Made by a program: the position numbers and the translations under genes
Assembly: GCF_002953255.1 (NCBI RefSeq)
Contig: NZ_CP026498.1
Location: 8,110,345 to 8,157,420 of the forward strand
Origin: Streptomyces sp. CB01881
Lineage (GTDB): Bacteria > Actinomycetota > Actinomycetes > Streptomycetales > Streptomycetaceae
Length of the DNA: 47,076 bases
Reading direction: 5' to 3'
Shown: positions 40,410 to 47,076 of the stretch, piece after piece
How positions within the stretch are numbered: position 1 is the first letter of the stretch
How the letters are laid out: every line of letters begins with the position of its first letter
The notes under the pieces: model-generated
Database searches by the model: none
Told to the model about the DNA's origin: nothing
What the model saw: only the letters and a program-made list of their open reading frames with translations

Positions 40410-41762
40410 GTGGCCCAGGCCTCGGCGGCGACGCAGCGCCCCGGCTCCACCCGGACCCTGCTCAAGGGCGCGGACGGCGCCGGCACGGTGCGCCGCACCG
40501 TGCTCCCCGGCGGCCTTCGGGTCGTCACCGAGACCCTGCCGACGGTGCGCTCCGCGACCTTCGGCATCTGGGTCGGCGTCGGCTCGCGTGACGAGACCCC
40601 GCAGCTCAACGGCGCAACCCACTACCTGGAGCACCTGCTCTTCAAGGGCACCGAGCGGCGCAGCGCGCTGGACATCTCGGCCGCCTTGGACGCGGTCGGC
40701 GGCGAGATGAACGCCTTCACCGCGAAGGAGAACACCTGCTACTACGCCCGGGTGCTGGACACCGACCTGCCGCTGGCCATCGACGTGGTCTGCGACATGC
40801 TCACCGGCTCGCTGATCCGCCCCGAGGACGTCGAGGCCGAGCGCGGCGTCATCCTCGAGGAGATGGCGATGGCCGAGGACGACCCGGGCGACGTGGTGCA
40901 CGACCTCTTCGCCAAGGTGATCTTCGGCAGCGGCCCGCTCGGCCGCCCGATCCTCGGCACCCAGGAGACCGTCCAGGCCCTCACCCGGGACCAGATCGCC
41001 GGCTTCTTCCACCGCCGCTACAAGCCCGAGCACCTGGTGGTCGCGGCAGCCGGCAACCTGGACCACCGCAAGGTCGTCAAGCAGGTCGAGCGGGCCTTCG
41101 CACCGCTGCTCGCCAAGTCGGACGCGGCCCCCGCCGAGGCCCGCCGCGGCGTCAAGGCGCTGCGCACGGCCGGCCGCGTCGAGGTGCTCAACCGCTCCAC
41201 CGAGCAGGCCCACCTGGTGCTGGGCGTGCCCGGCGTGCCCCGGCACGACGAGCGCCGCTGGGCGATGGGCGTGCTCAACGCGGCCCTGGGCGGCGGCATG
41301 AGCTCCCGGCTCTTCCAGGAGGTCCGGGAGAAGCGCGGCCTGGCCTACTCGGTGTACTCGTACTCCTCGTCGTACGCGGACAGCGGCCTGTTCGGCATCT
41401 ACGCCGGCTGCCAGCCCAAGCGGGTCGAGGAGGTGCTGCGGATCTGCCGCGAGGAGCTCGCCAAGGTGGTCGCCGACGGCATCACCGAGGAGGAGCTGCA
41501 GCGCGCGATCGGCCAGATCTCCGGCTCCACCGTGCTCGGCATGGAGGACACCGGCTCGCTGATGAACCGGATCGGCAAGGCGGAGCTCAGCTACGGCCAC
41601 CACCTCTCGGTGGACGACATGCTGGCGAAGATAGCGGCCGTGACCCTGGACGACGTCCACGCGGTCGCCCGTGATGTGCTGGGCGCGCACCGGCCGTCGC
41701 TCGCGCTGATCGGCCCGGTCAACACCAAGCGGGCCGCCGGGCTCGCCGACCTGCTGGTCTGA
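40410..41762 (+). CDS. M16 family zinc metallopeptidase (processing-peptidase-like)
   Basis: 450 residues, the two-domain M16B form. The inverted zinc motif HYLEH (H71, E74, H75) and the third ligand in VILEEMAMAE (E150/E151) are intact, so it is predicted active. The second half has the usual inactive-domain features, including the GGGMSSRLFQEVREKRGLAYSVYSYSS segment (quoted as the conserved R/Y motif near residue 290-320). Relatives resemble mitochondrial processing peptidase beta; the bacterial substrate is not established. GTG 40410 is chosen because GGAGG is 7 nt upstream; ATG 40386 is in frame but would include that ribosome binding site in the coding region. It sits between pnp and dapB, as in many actinobacteria and Bacillus. 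Confidence 0.93.
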   Translation: MAQASAATQRPGSTRTLLKGADGAGTVRRTVLPGGLRVVTETLPTVRSATFGIWVGVGSRDETPQLNGATHYLEHLLFKGTERRSALDISAALDAVGGEMNAFTAKENTCYYARVLDTDLPLAIDVVCDMLTGSLIRPEDVEAERGVILEEMAMAEDDPGDVVHDLFAKVIFGSGPLGRPILGTQETVQALTRDQIAGFFHRRYKPEHLVVAAAGNLDHRKVVKQVERAFAPLLAKSDAAPAEARRGVKALRTAGRVEVLNRSTEQAHLVLGVPGVPRHDERRWAMGVLNAALGGGMSSRLFQEVREKRGLAYSVYSYSSSYADSGLFGIYAGCQPKRVEEVLRICREELAKVVADGITEEELQRAIGQISGSTVLGMEDTGSLMNRIGKAELSYGHHLSVDDMLAKIAAVTLDDVHAVARDVLGAHRPSLALIGPVNTKRAAGLADLLV

Positions 41763-41776
41763 AGGGACTTTCGCTC

Positions 41777-42523
41777 ATGACGCTGCGTGTCGCCGTGATC
41801 GGCGCCAAGGGCCGGATCGGATCCGAGGCCGTCAAGGCCGTCGAGGCCGCCCCGGACATGGAACTCGTCGCCACGCTCGGCCGCGACTCGAAGCCGGCGG
41901 AGCTCACCGACGCCGGGGTGCAGGTCGCCGTCGAGCTGACCCACCCCGACTCGGTGATGGGCAACCTCGACTACTGCCTGCACCACGGCATCCACGTGGT
42001 CACCGGCACCACCGGCTGGACGGACGAGCGGCTGGCCACCGTCCGCGGCTGGCTGGACGAGGCGCCCGGGCAGGGTCTGCTGATCGCGCCGAACTTCTCC
42101 ATCGGGGCGGTGCTCGGCATGAAGTTCGCCCAGACCGCCGCCAGGTACTTCGAGTCGGTCGAGGTCGTCGAGCTGCACCACGACCGCAAGGCCGACGCGC
42201 CCAGCGGCACCGCCACCCGCACCGCCCAGCTGATCGCCGCCGCGCGCGCCGAGGCCGGCCTCCCGCCGCAGCAGGACCCGACCACGCACGGCCTGCCCGG
42301 CGCCCGCGGCGCCGACGTGGACGGGGTGCCGGTGCACGCCGTCCGGCTGCGCGGTCTGCTCGCCCACCAGCAGGTGATGTTCGGCGACACCGGCGAGACC
42401 CTCACCATCCGGCACGACTCGCTGCACCACAGCAGCTTCATGCCGGGCATCCTGCTCGGCGTCCGCAAGGTCGTCGAGACCCCCGGGCTCACCCTGGGCC
42501 TCGAACACTTCCTGGACCTGTGA
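41777..42523 (+). CDS. dapB: 4-hydroxy-tetrahydrodipicolinate reductase
   Basis: 248 residues. DapB performs the second step of the diaminopimelate/lysine branch using NAD(P)H. The Rossmann motif is VAVIGAKGRIGSEAV at the N-terminus; nucleotide-binding GTTGW follows at about 77-81. The signature ELHHDRKADAPSGTA begins at E132, with the catalytic His/Lys pair in it. AAGGGA lies upstream of the ATG, 14 nt after the peptidase stop, so the genes are probably cotranscribed. Its pathway partner dapA is two genes downstream, separated by a small membrane protein and thyX. Confidence 0.96.
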   Translation: MTLRVAVIGAKGRIGSEAVKAVEAAPDMELVATLGRDSKPAELTDAGVQVAVELTHPDSVMGNLDYCLHHGIHVVTGTTGWTDERLATVRGWLDEAPGQGLLIAPNFSIGAVLGMKFAQTAARYFESVEVVELHHDRKADAPSGTATRTAQLIAAARAEAGLPPQQDPTTHGLPGARGADVDGVPVHAVRLRGLLAHQQVMFGDTGETLTIRHDSLHHSSFMPGILLGVRKVVETPGLTLGLEHFLDL

Positions 42524-42530
42524 GCGCGGC

Positions 42531-43028
42531 ATGACCTCCCGTACCGGCTTCTTCGTCCTGTCCGGCGTGCTGCTGCTGGTCGCCCTGGTCTGCATAGGCG
42601 AGGGCGTCCAGCTGATCGCCACCGGCAAGCCGCTCGGCATCGGCATGGGCGTGTGCGCCTTCGTCATCCCGCTGATCGGCGTCTGGTTCCTGCGCCAGAC
42701 CGTCCGCTTCGGCCGGGCCAGTGAGCGGCTCGCCCGCGAGCTGGAGGCCGAGGGCGGGCTGCCGGTGGACGAGCTCCGGCGCACGGCCGGCGGCCGGATC
42801 GACCGGGCCTCGGCCGACGAGGTCTTCGCCCGCCGCAGGGCCGAGGCGGAGGAGTCGCCCGGCGACTGGCGGGTCTTCTTCCGCCTCGCGGTGGCGTATG
42901 CCGACGCCGGCGACACCCCGCGCGCCCGCAAGACCATGCAGCACGCGATCCGGCTGCACAGCACCACCGGCACCACCGGCATTACCAGCACCACCAGCAC
43001 CACCGAATCTGCGAGGAGCAACGCGTGA
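42531..43028 (+). CDS. Small membrane protein with a TPR-like C-terminal region
   Basis: 165 residues. Two N-terminal membrane helices (about 6-27 and 35-54) are followed by a charged helical region with WRVFFRLAVAYADAGDTPRARKTM (a single tetratricopeptide-like unit near 123-146) and a Ser/Thr/Gly-rich tail built from short ACC/AGC repeats in the DNA. No enzymatic motif is visible. It begins 7 nt after the dapB stop with no clear ribosome binding site, and its stop overlaps the thyX GTG by 4 nt, so it is probably coupled to both. The function is unknown. Confidence 0.8.
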   Translation: MTSRTGFFVLSGVLLLVALVCIGEGVQLIATGKPLGIGMGVCAFVIPLIGVWFLRQTVRFGRASERLARELEAEGGLPVDELRRTAGGRIDRASADEVFARRRAEAEESPGDWRVFFRLAVAYADAGDTPRARKTMQHAIRLHSTTGTTGITSTTSTTESARSNA

Positions 43029-43756
43029 GCGACGAAACCACGGCACCCCAGTTCCGCAGCGACGTCACCGTCGAGCTGGTCCGCAGCGCCGCCGCCGACT
43101 CGGACGTCATCTGGGCGGCGCGGGTCTCGACGGCGGGGGAGCAGTCCCTGGAGGCGCTCCAGCAGGACCCGGAGAAGTCCAAGGGCCTGATCAACTTCCT
43201 GATGCGGGACCGGCACGGCACGCCGTTCGAGCACAACTCGATGACCTTCTTCATCAGCGCGCCGATCTTCGTCTTCCGCGAGTTCCACCGGCACCGCAGC
43301 GGCTGGTCGTACAACGAGGAGTCCGGCCGCTACCGCCAGCTGGAGCCGGTCTTCTACGTGCCGGGCGAGGACCGCAAGCTGGTCCAGGAGGGCCGCCCCG
43401 GCCGGTACGAGTTCCTCGACGGCACCCCGGAGCAGCACAGGACCGTCACCGGGGCGATGGAGGCGGCCTACCGCGAGGCGTACGGCCGCTACCAGGAGAT
43501 GCTGGCGGCCGGCGTCGCCCGCGAGGTGGCCCGGGCCGTGCTGCCGGTCGGCCTCTTCTCCTCGATGTACGCGACCTGCAACGCCCGCTCGCTGATGCAC
43601 TTCCTGTCGCTGCGGACCAAGAAGGAGAACGCCGCCGTGCCGTCCTTCCCGCAGCGCGAGATCGAGATGGTCGCCGAGCAGATGGAGGAGCAGTGGGCCG
43701 CGCTCATGCCGCTCACCCATGCGGCCTTCGAGAAGCACGGCCGAGTCGCCCCCTGA
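43025..43756 (+). CDS. thyX: Flavin-dependent thymidylate synthase ThyX
   Basis: 243 residues. ThyX methylates dUMP using FAD, NADPH and methylene-tetrahydrofolate. The ThyX motif region is FREFHRHRSGWSYNEESGRY (84-103), with RHR at 89-91 and the motif serine at S100. The spacing is one residue longer than in the classic RHRx7S form. Further family features are HGTPFEHNSMTF near 64-75 and VARAVLPVGLFSSMYATCN (about 165-183), with the arginine expected to bind dUMP. GTG start, GAGGAG 6 nt upstream, overlapping the previous stop. Its place in a dapB-thyX-dapA group is conserved in actinobacteria. Confidence 0.95.
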   Translation: MSDETTAPQFRSDVTVELVRSAAADSDVIWAARVSTAGEQSLEALQQDPEKSKGLINFLMRDRHGTPFEHNSMTFFISAPIFVFREFHRHRSGWSYNEESGRYRQLEPVFYVPGEDRKLVQEGRPGRYEFLDGTPEQHRTVTGAMEAAYREAYGRYQEMLAAGVAREVARAVLPVGLFSSMYATCNARSLMHFLSLRTKKENAAVPSFPQREIEMVAEQMEEQWAALMPLTHAAFEKHGRVAP

Positions 43757-43837
43757 CCTGGGGTGATAGGCATATGGGCGGCTTGCCTGGCATGTCTGGA
43801 TTGCGGCTTTTCTAGGCGCTCCCTACGCTCGTGACAC

Positions 43838-43883
43838 GGATTCCGGTGCTGCTTGAACCCCCGAGCACGCAGCACCGGAATCC
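43838..43883. terminator. Perfect 15-bp inverted repeat between thyX and dapA
   Basis: Arms 43838-43852 (GGATTCCGGTGCTGC) and 43869-43883 are exact complements around a 16-nt loop. It lies 81 nt after thyX and 112 nt before dapA. It could be the terminator of the dapB-thyX group, but the mixed base composition and long loop also fit an operator or an RNA regulatory element. Confidence 0.65.
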
Positions 43884-43995
43884 CATGTTTCCGCCGCCCC
43901 GCCGCGCTGCGGCCGCGCGCTGCACAGTGCTACACCTGTCCGAACCCTGGACCGGCCTGGGTATCGCCCCACCGCCTACGAGTAGCTTTGGACCC

Positions 43996-44895
43996 ATGGC
44001 TCCGACCTCCACCCCCCAGACGCCTTTCGGCCGGGTCCTGACCGCGATGGTGACGCCGTTCACCGCTGACGGCGGGCTCGACCTCGACGGCGCCCAGCGC
44101 CTCGCCGCACACCTCGTCGACTCCGGCAACGACGGCCTCGTCGTCAACGGAACCACCGGCGAATCCCCGACCACCAGCGACGCCGAGAAGGCCGAGCTCG
44201 TCCGTGCCGTGGTGGAGGCCGTGGGGGACCGCGCCCACGTGGTGGCGGGCGTCGGCACCAACGACACGCACCACAGCGCCGAACTGGCCCGCCAGGCCGA
44301 GGCCGCCGGAGCGCACGGCCTGCTGGTCGTCACGCCGTACTACAGCAAGCCCCCGCAGGAGGGCCTGTACCGGCACACCACGCACATCGCCGACGCCACC
44401 GGCCTGCCGGTCATGCTCTACGACATCCCCGGCCGCAGCGGCGTCGCGCTGAGCCACGAGACGCTGGTCCGGCTCGGCGAGCACCCCCGGATCGTCGCCA
44501 ACAAGGACGCCAAGGGCGACCTCGGCGCCGCCGCCTGGGCCATTGCCCGCTCGGACCTCGCCTGGTACTCCGGGGACGACATCCTCAACCTGCCGCTGCT
44601 GTCCGTCGGAGCCGCCGGTGTGGTCAGCGTGGTCGGGCACGTGGTCGCCGGTGAACTGCGCAGCATGATCGACGCCTACCTGGGCGGCGATGTGGCCAAG
44701 GCCACGGCGATCCACCAGAGCCTGCTGCCGGTCTTCAGCGGTATGTTCCGCACGCAGGGTGTCATCCTCACCAAGGCCGCCCTCGAGCTCCAGGGCCTGC
44801 CGGCCGGCCCGCTGCGGCTGCCGCTGGTCGGCGCGACTCCCGAGGAGGTCGCGCAATTGAAGAAGGATCTCGCCGCAGGCGGGGTACACCTGTAG
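43996..44895 (+). CDS. dapA: 4-hydroxy-tetrahydrodipicolinate synthase
   Basis: 299 residues, a class I aldolase that condenses pyruvate with aspartate semialdehyde, the first step unique to diaminopimelate/lysine. Active-site residues align with the E. coli enzyme: T53/T54 in NGTTGE, the tyrosines in YYSKPP (115/116), Y142 and R147 (LYDIPGR), and the Schiff-base lysine K170 in ANKDAKG. ATG 43996 is preceded only by a weak TTGGA, and no better start gives the normal N-terminus (TPFGRVLTAMVTPF). It follows the 15-bp inverted repeat and so probably has its own promoter, distinct from thyX. Confidence 0.96.
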   Translation: MAPTSTPQTPFGRVLTAMVTPFTADGGLDLDGAQRLAAHLVDSGNDGLVVNGTTGESPTTSDAEKAELVRAVVEAVGDRAHVVAGVGTNDTHHSAELARQAEAAGAHGLLVVTPYYSKPPQEGLYRHTTHIADATGLPVMLYDIPGRSGVALSHETLVRLGEHPRIVANKDAKGDLGAAAWAIARSDLAWYSGDDILNLPLLSVGAAGVVSVVGHVVAGELRSMIDAYLGGDVAKATAIHQSLLPVFSGMFRTQGVILTKAALELQGLPAGPLRLPLVGATPEEVAQLKKDLAAGGVHL

Positions 44896-45000
44896 CAGAC
44901 ACAGACGTGCGCGCCCCGGCTCGCCGGGCCTCCCCGAGGTCTGCCGCTGAACCGGACGAAGGCGCGAGAGCACCGACCCAGTAGGAAACCGACACTGAGT

Positions 45001-45050
45001 ACGCACGCCATATGTCTCTTGGGGGAGGACCCCGGGCATATGGCGTGCGT
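45001..45050 (+). promoter_or_regulatory. rnj: Perfect 14-bp inverted repeat in the RNase J leader
   Basis: Arms 45001-45014 (ACGCACGCCATATG) and 45037-45050 are exact complements around a 22-nt loop rich in G and C. The right arm ends 4 nt before AGGAG, the ribosome binding site of the TTG start at 45066. The position suits a structure that controls translation or is cleaved by RNase J itself. Confidence 0.7.
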
Positions 45051-45065
45051 CGTGAGGAGAGTCTT

Positions 45066-46751
45066 TTGAGCCACCCGCATCCCGAACTCGGCGCGCCCCC
45101 GGCACTGAAGGAGGGCGCCCTCCGCATCACTCCGCTCGGCGGTCTCGGCGAGATCGGCCGCAACATGACGGTCTTCGAATACGGGGACCGCATTCTCATC
45201 GTCGACTGCGGTGTCCTCTTCCCCGAGGACGAGCAGCCCGGCGTCGACCTGATCCTGCCGGACTTCAGCTACATCCGGGACCGCCTCGACAAGATCGACG
45301 GCATCGTCCTGACCCACGGGCACGAGGACCACATCGGCGCCGTCCCGTACCTGCTCCGGGAGAACCCGGACATCCCGCTGATCGGTTCGAAGCTCACCCT
45401 CGCCCTGATCGAGGCCAAGCTCGCCGAGCACCGCATCCGGCCGTACGTGCTGGAGGTCGCGGAGGGCGACCGCGAGCGGATCGGCCCCTTCGACTGCCAG
45501 TTCATCGCGGTCAACCACTCCATCCCGGACGCGCTGGCCGTCGCGGTGCGCACGCCCGCCGGCATGGTCGTCGCCACCGGTGACTTCAAGATGGACCAGC
45601 TGCCGCTCGACGGCCGCCTGACCGACCTGCCGACCTTCGCCAAGCTGGCCGAGGAGGGTATGGACCTGCTGCTGGTGGACTCCACCAACGCCGAGGTCCC
45701 CGGCTTCATCCCGCACGAGCGGGACATCTCGGCCGCGCTGCGAAACGTTTTCGCGAACGCCGACAAGCGCATCATCGTCGCCTCCTTCGCCAGCCACGTG
45801 CACCGCATCCAGCAGGTGCTGGACGCCGCGCACGAGTACAAGCGCAAGGTCGCCTTCGTCGGCCGCTCGATGGTCCGCAACATGGGCATCGCGCGCGACC
45901 TCGGCTACCTGAAGGTCCCCGGCAACATGGTCGTGGACGTCAAGCAGCTGGACGACCTGCCGGACAAGGAGGTCGTGCTGATCTGCACCGGTTCGCAGGG
46001 CGAGCCGATGGCCGCGCTGTCCCGGATGGCCAACCGCGACCACCAGATCCGCATCGTCGAGGGCGACACCGTCGTGCTGGCGTCGTCGCTCATCCCGGGC
46101 AACGAGAACGCCGTCTACCGGGTGATCAACGGCCTGACCCGCTGGGGCGCCAAGGTCGTGCACAAGGGCAACGCCAAGGTGCACGTCTCCGGTCACGCCT
46201 CGGCCGGTGAGCTGCTGTACTTCTTCAACATCTGCAAGCCGCGCAACCTGATGCCGGTCCACGGCGAATGGCGCCACCTGCGGGCCGCCGCCGACCTGGG
46301 CATCGCGACCGGCGTGCCGAAGAACCGCACGGTCATCGCGGAGGACGGCGTCTGCGTCGACCTGGAGAAGGGCGTCGCCCGGATCGTCGGCAAGGTGCAG
46401 GCCGGCTACGTCTACGTGGACGGCTCGTCGGTCGGCGACATCACCGAGGCCTCGCTCAAGGACCGCAGGATCCTGGGCGAGGAGGGCTTCATCTCGGTCT
46501 TCGTGGTGGTCGACTCCACCAACGGCAAGATCGTGGGCGGTCCGACCATCCAGGCCCGCGGCTCCGGCATCGACGACAACGCGTTCGTCCCGGTGGCCGC
46601 CAAGCTCCAGGAGGCGCTGGACCGCTCGGCCGGCGACGGCGTCCTGGAGGTCCGCCAGGTCCAGCAGCTGGTCCGCCGGACCCTCGGCAAGTGGGTGGCG
46701 GACAACTACCGCCGCCGTCCGATGATCCTGCCGGTCGTCGTCGAGGTCTGA
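45066..46751 (+). CDS. rnj: Ribonuclease J
   Basis: 561 residues. RNase J is a metallo-beta-lactamase/beta-CASP nuclease with endonuclease and 5'-3' exonuclease activities in mRNA decay and rRNA maturation. The metal-binding motif is THGHEDHIG (H84, H86, D88, H89); GDFKMDQ and a C-terminal HVSGHAS supply further ligands. The N-terminus reads SHPHPEL. TTG 45066 is chosen because AGGAG lies 6 nt upstream; ATG 45012 is in frame but lies inside the inverted repeat and lacks a ribosome binding site. A beta-CASP domain is inserted at about 230-360. It follows dapA by 170 nt. Confidence 0.97.
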   Translation: MSHPHPELGAPPALKEGALRITPLGGLGEIGRNMTVFEYGDRILIVDCGVLFPEDEQPGVDLILPDFSYIRDRLDKIDGIVLTHGHEDHIGAVPYLLRENPDIPLIGSKLTLALIEAKLAEHRIRPYVLEVAEGDRERIGPFDCQFIAVNHSIPDALAVAVRTPAGMVVATGDFKMDQLPLDGRLTDLPTFAKLAEEGMDLLLVDSTNAEVPGFIPHERDISAALRNVFANADKRIIVASFASHVHRIQQVLDAAHEYKRKVAFVGRSMVRNMGIARDLGYLKVPGNMVVDVKQLDDLPDKEVVLICTGSQGEPMAALSRMANRDHQIRIVEGDTVVLASSLIPGNENAVYRVINGLTRWGAKVVHKGNAKVHVSGHASAGELLYFFNICKPRNLMPVHGEWRHLRAAADLGIATGVPKNRTVIAEDGVCVDLEKGVARIVGKVQAGYVYVDGSSVGDITEASLKDRRILGEEGFISVFVVVDSTNGKIVGGPTIQARGSGIDDNAFVPVAAKLQEALDRSAGDGVLEVRQVQQLVRRTLGKWVADNYRRRPMILPVVVEV

Positions 46752-46768
46752 TCCTCCCGCTGGTCGGT

Positions 46769-46797
46769 TTGACGTGGGGCAGCCCGGTGCGTAATGT
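46769..46797 (+). promoter_or_regulatory. Candidate rRNA operon promoter
   Basis: TTGACG (46769-46774) and TAATGT (46792-46797) are spaced by exactly 17 nt, the best consensus-like sigma-70/HrdB promoter in the window. It starts 18 nt after the RNase J stop and drives towards the rRNA leader. Confidence 0.75.
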
Positions 46798-46812
46798 TCT
46801 CCGGGTTGCCCC
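46776..46812 (+). terminator. RNase J terminator overlapping the rRNA promoter
   Basis: A 12-bp stem (46776-46787 with 46801-46812, one G-T pair) with a 13-nt loop. The left arm falls in the promoter spacer and the -10 box lies in the loop, so the two signals share the same DNA. Confidence 0.65.
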
Positions 46813-46861
46813 ACGGGACGGCCCCCGCAAGAACACTCGAATGAAATTCGGGTGTGGAGCG

Positions 46862-46968
46862 GGAAAACGGCCCGAGAAACTCTGATAGAGTTCGGGAGCG
46901 CCGAAAGGCCCAAGTAAATCCGATGAATGAAACTCCGGAAAACGGAGCGGAAAACATCTGATAAGCTT
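46862..46968 (+). promoter_or_regulatory. Two related promoter-like modules in the rRNA leader
   Basis: The sequences GGAAAACGG ... TCTGATA occur twice, at 46862-46887 and 46937-46963, 75-76 nt apart and with nearly the same internal spacing. The second halves read TAGAGT and TAAGCT, as -10-like boxes. Streptomyces rRNA operons carry several tandem promoters, and these may be two of them; no TTGAC-type -35 is present. Confidence 0.55.
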
Positions 46969-46979
46969 GAAACACGAAA

Positions 46980-47076
46980 GAACGAAGCGCCCGGAGGGCC
47001 CGCTGGAAGGCGGTCCGAAGGAAGTGTCCGTTCCTTGAGAACTCAACAGCGTGCCAAAAGTCAACGCCAGATATGT
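46980..47076 (+). promoter_or_regulatory. 16S rRNA operon leader (processing and antitermination region)
   Basis: The stretch CTTGAGAACTCAACAGCGTG, followed by AAAAGTCAACGCCAG, is the characteristic actinobacterial rRNA leader; the TTGAGAACTC part corresponds to the boxA-like antitermination and processing region. No mature 16S sequence (AGAGTTTGATC) is present, so the gene begins after the window end. Confidence 0.88.

Noticed and set aside
45012..45065. ATG 45012 as the RNase J start
   Set aside because: It lies in the inverted repeat without a ribosome binding site and adds 18 non-conserved residues.
1..47076. tRNA genes, insertion sequences, integrases or att sites
   Set aside because: No cloverleaf-like sequence ending in a T-loop, no transposase domain and no flanking direct repeats were found on reading both strands; short tRNAs could still be missed without a covariance search.

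Overview
The window is a high-GC actinobacterial chromosome segment, almost certainly from the Streptomycetaceae (Streptomyces or Kitasatospora). The reasons are the strong third-position GC bias, frequent GTG/TTG starts, a very long Pro/Ala/Gly/Arg-rich N-terminus on IF2, and a gene order (ispG; rimP-nusA-ylxR-infB-ylxP-rbfA-DHH-truB; ribF; a type VII secretion locus; rpsO-pnp; M16 peptidase-dapB-thyX-dapA-RNase J) that matches the conserved core of Streptomyces chromosomes. No insertion sequence, integrase, CRISPR array, tRNA or att site was found.

Layout. (1) 1-4.4 kb: the 3' end of ispG, two GNAT acetyltransferases, and on the minus strand an aminoglycoside-phosphotransferase-like kinase and a ferritin-like lipoprotein. 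(2) 4.7-13.3 kb: a translation/RNA-maturation block, rimP, nusA, ylxR, infB, ylxP, rbfA, a DHH phosphoesterase and truB. Strong hairpins follow nusA, infB and truB. (3) 13.5-17.4 kb: a 1283-aa protein with a degenerate trypsin-like domain, a P-loop whose lysine is arginine, and a long helical region; this is the most enigmatic gene here. (4) ribF. (5) 18.5-37.2 kb: a type VII (ESX) secretion locus: a MinD-like ATPase, an unknown 255-aa protein, eccE, eccB, two WXG100 substrates, mycosin protease, an ECF sigma factor with a membrane protein, an amino-acid permease, eccC and eccD. (6) 37.3-40.3 kb: rpsO and pnp; as written, pnp carries a net 5-nt deletion that breaks its frame. (7) 40.4-46.8 kb: M16 peptidase, dapB, a small membrane protein, thyX, dapA and RNase J. 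(8) 46.75-47.08 kb: promoters and leader of an rRNA operon whose 16S gene starts beyond the window.

Functionally, the left and right blocks are housekeeping: ribosome assembly and initiation, tRNA/rRNA modification, flavin cofactors, mRNA decay by PNPase and RNase J, lysine/diaminopimelate synthesis, and flavin-dependent thymidylate synthesis. The central block encodes one ESX machine: EccB/C/D/E form the membrane complex, EccC is the motor, EsxA/EsxB the secreted pair and MycP the protease. There is no EccA and there are no PE/PPE genes.

The observations most worth following are the pnp frameshift, the doubly degenerate protease/NTPase protein between truB and ribF, a chain of overlapping micro-ORFs built from 11-bp repeats ahead of infB, a perfect 14-bp inverted repeat just ahead of the RNase J start, and an rRNA promoter embedded in the RNase J terminator.
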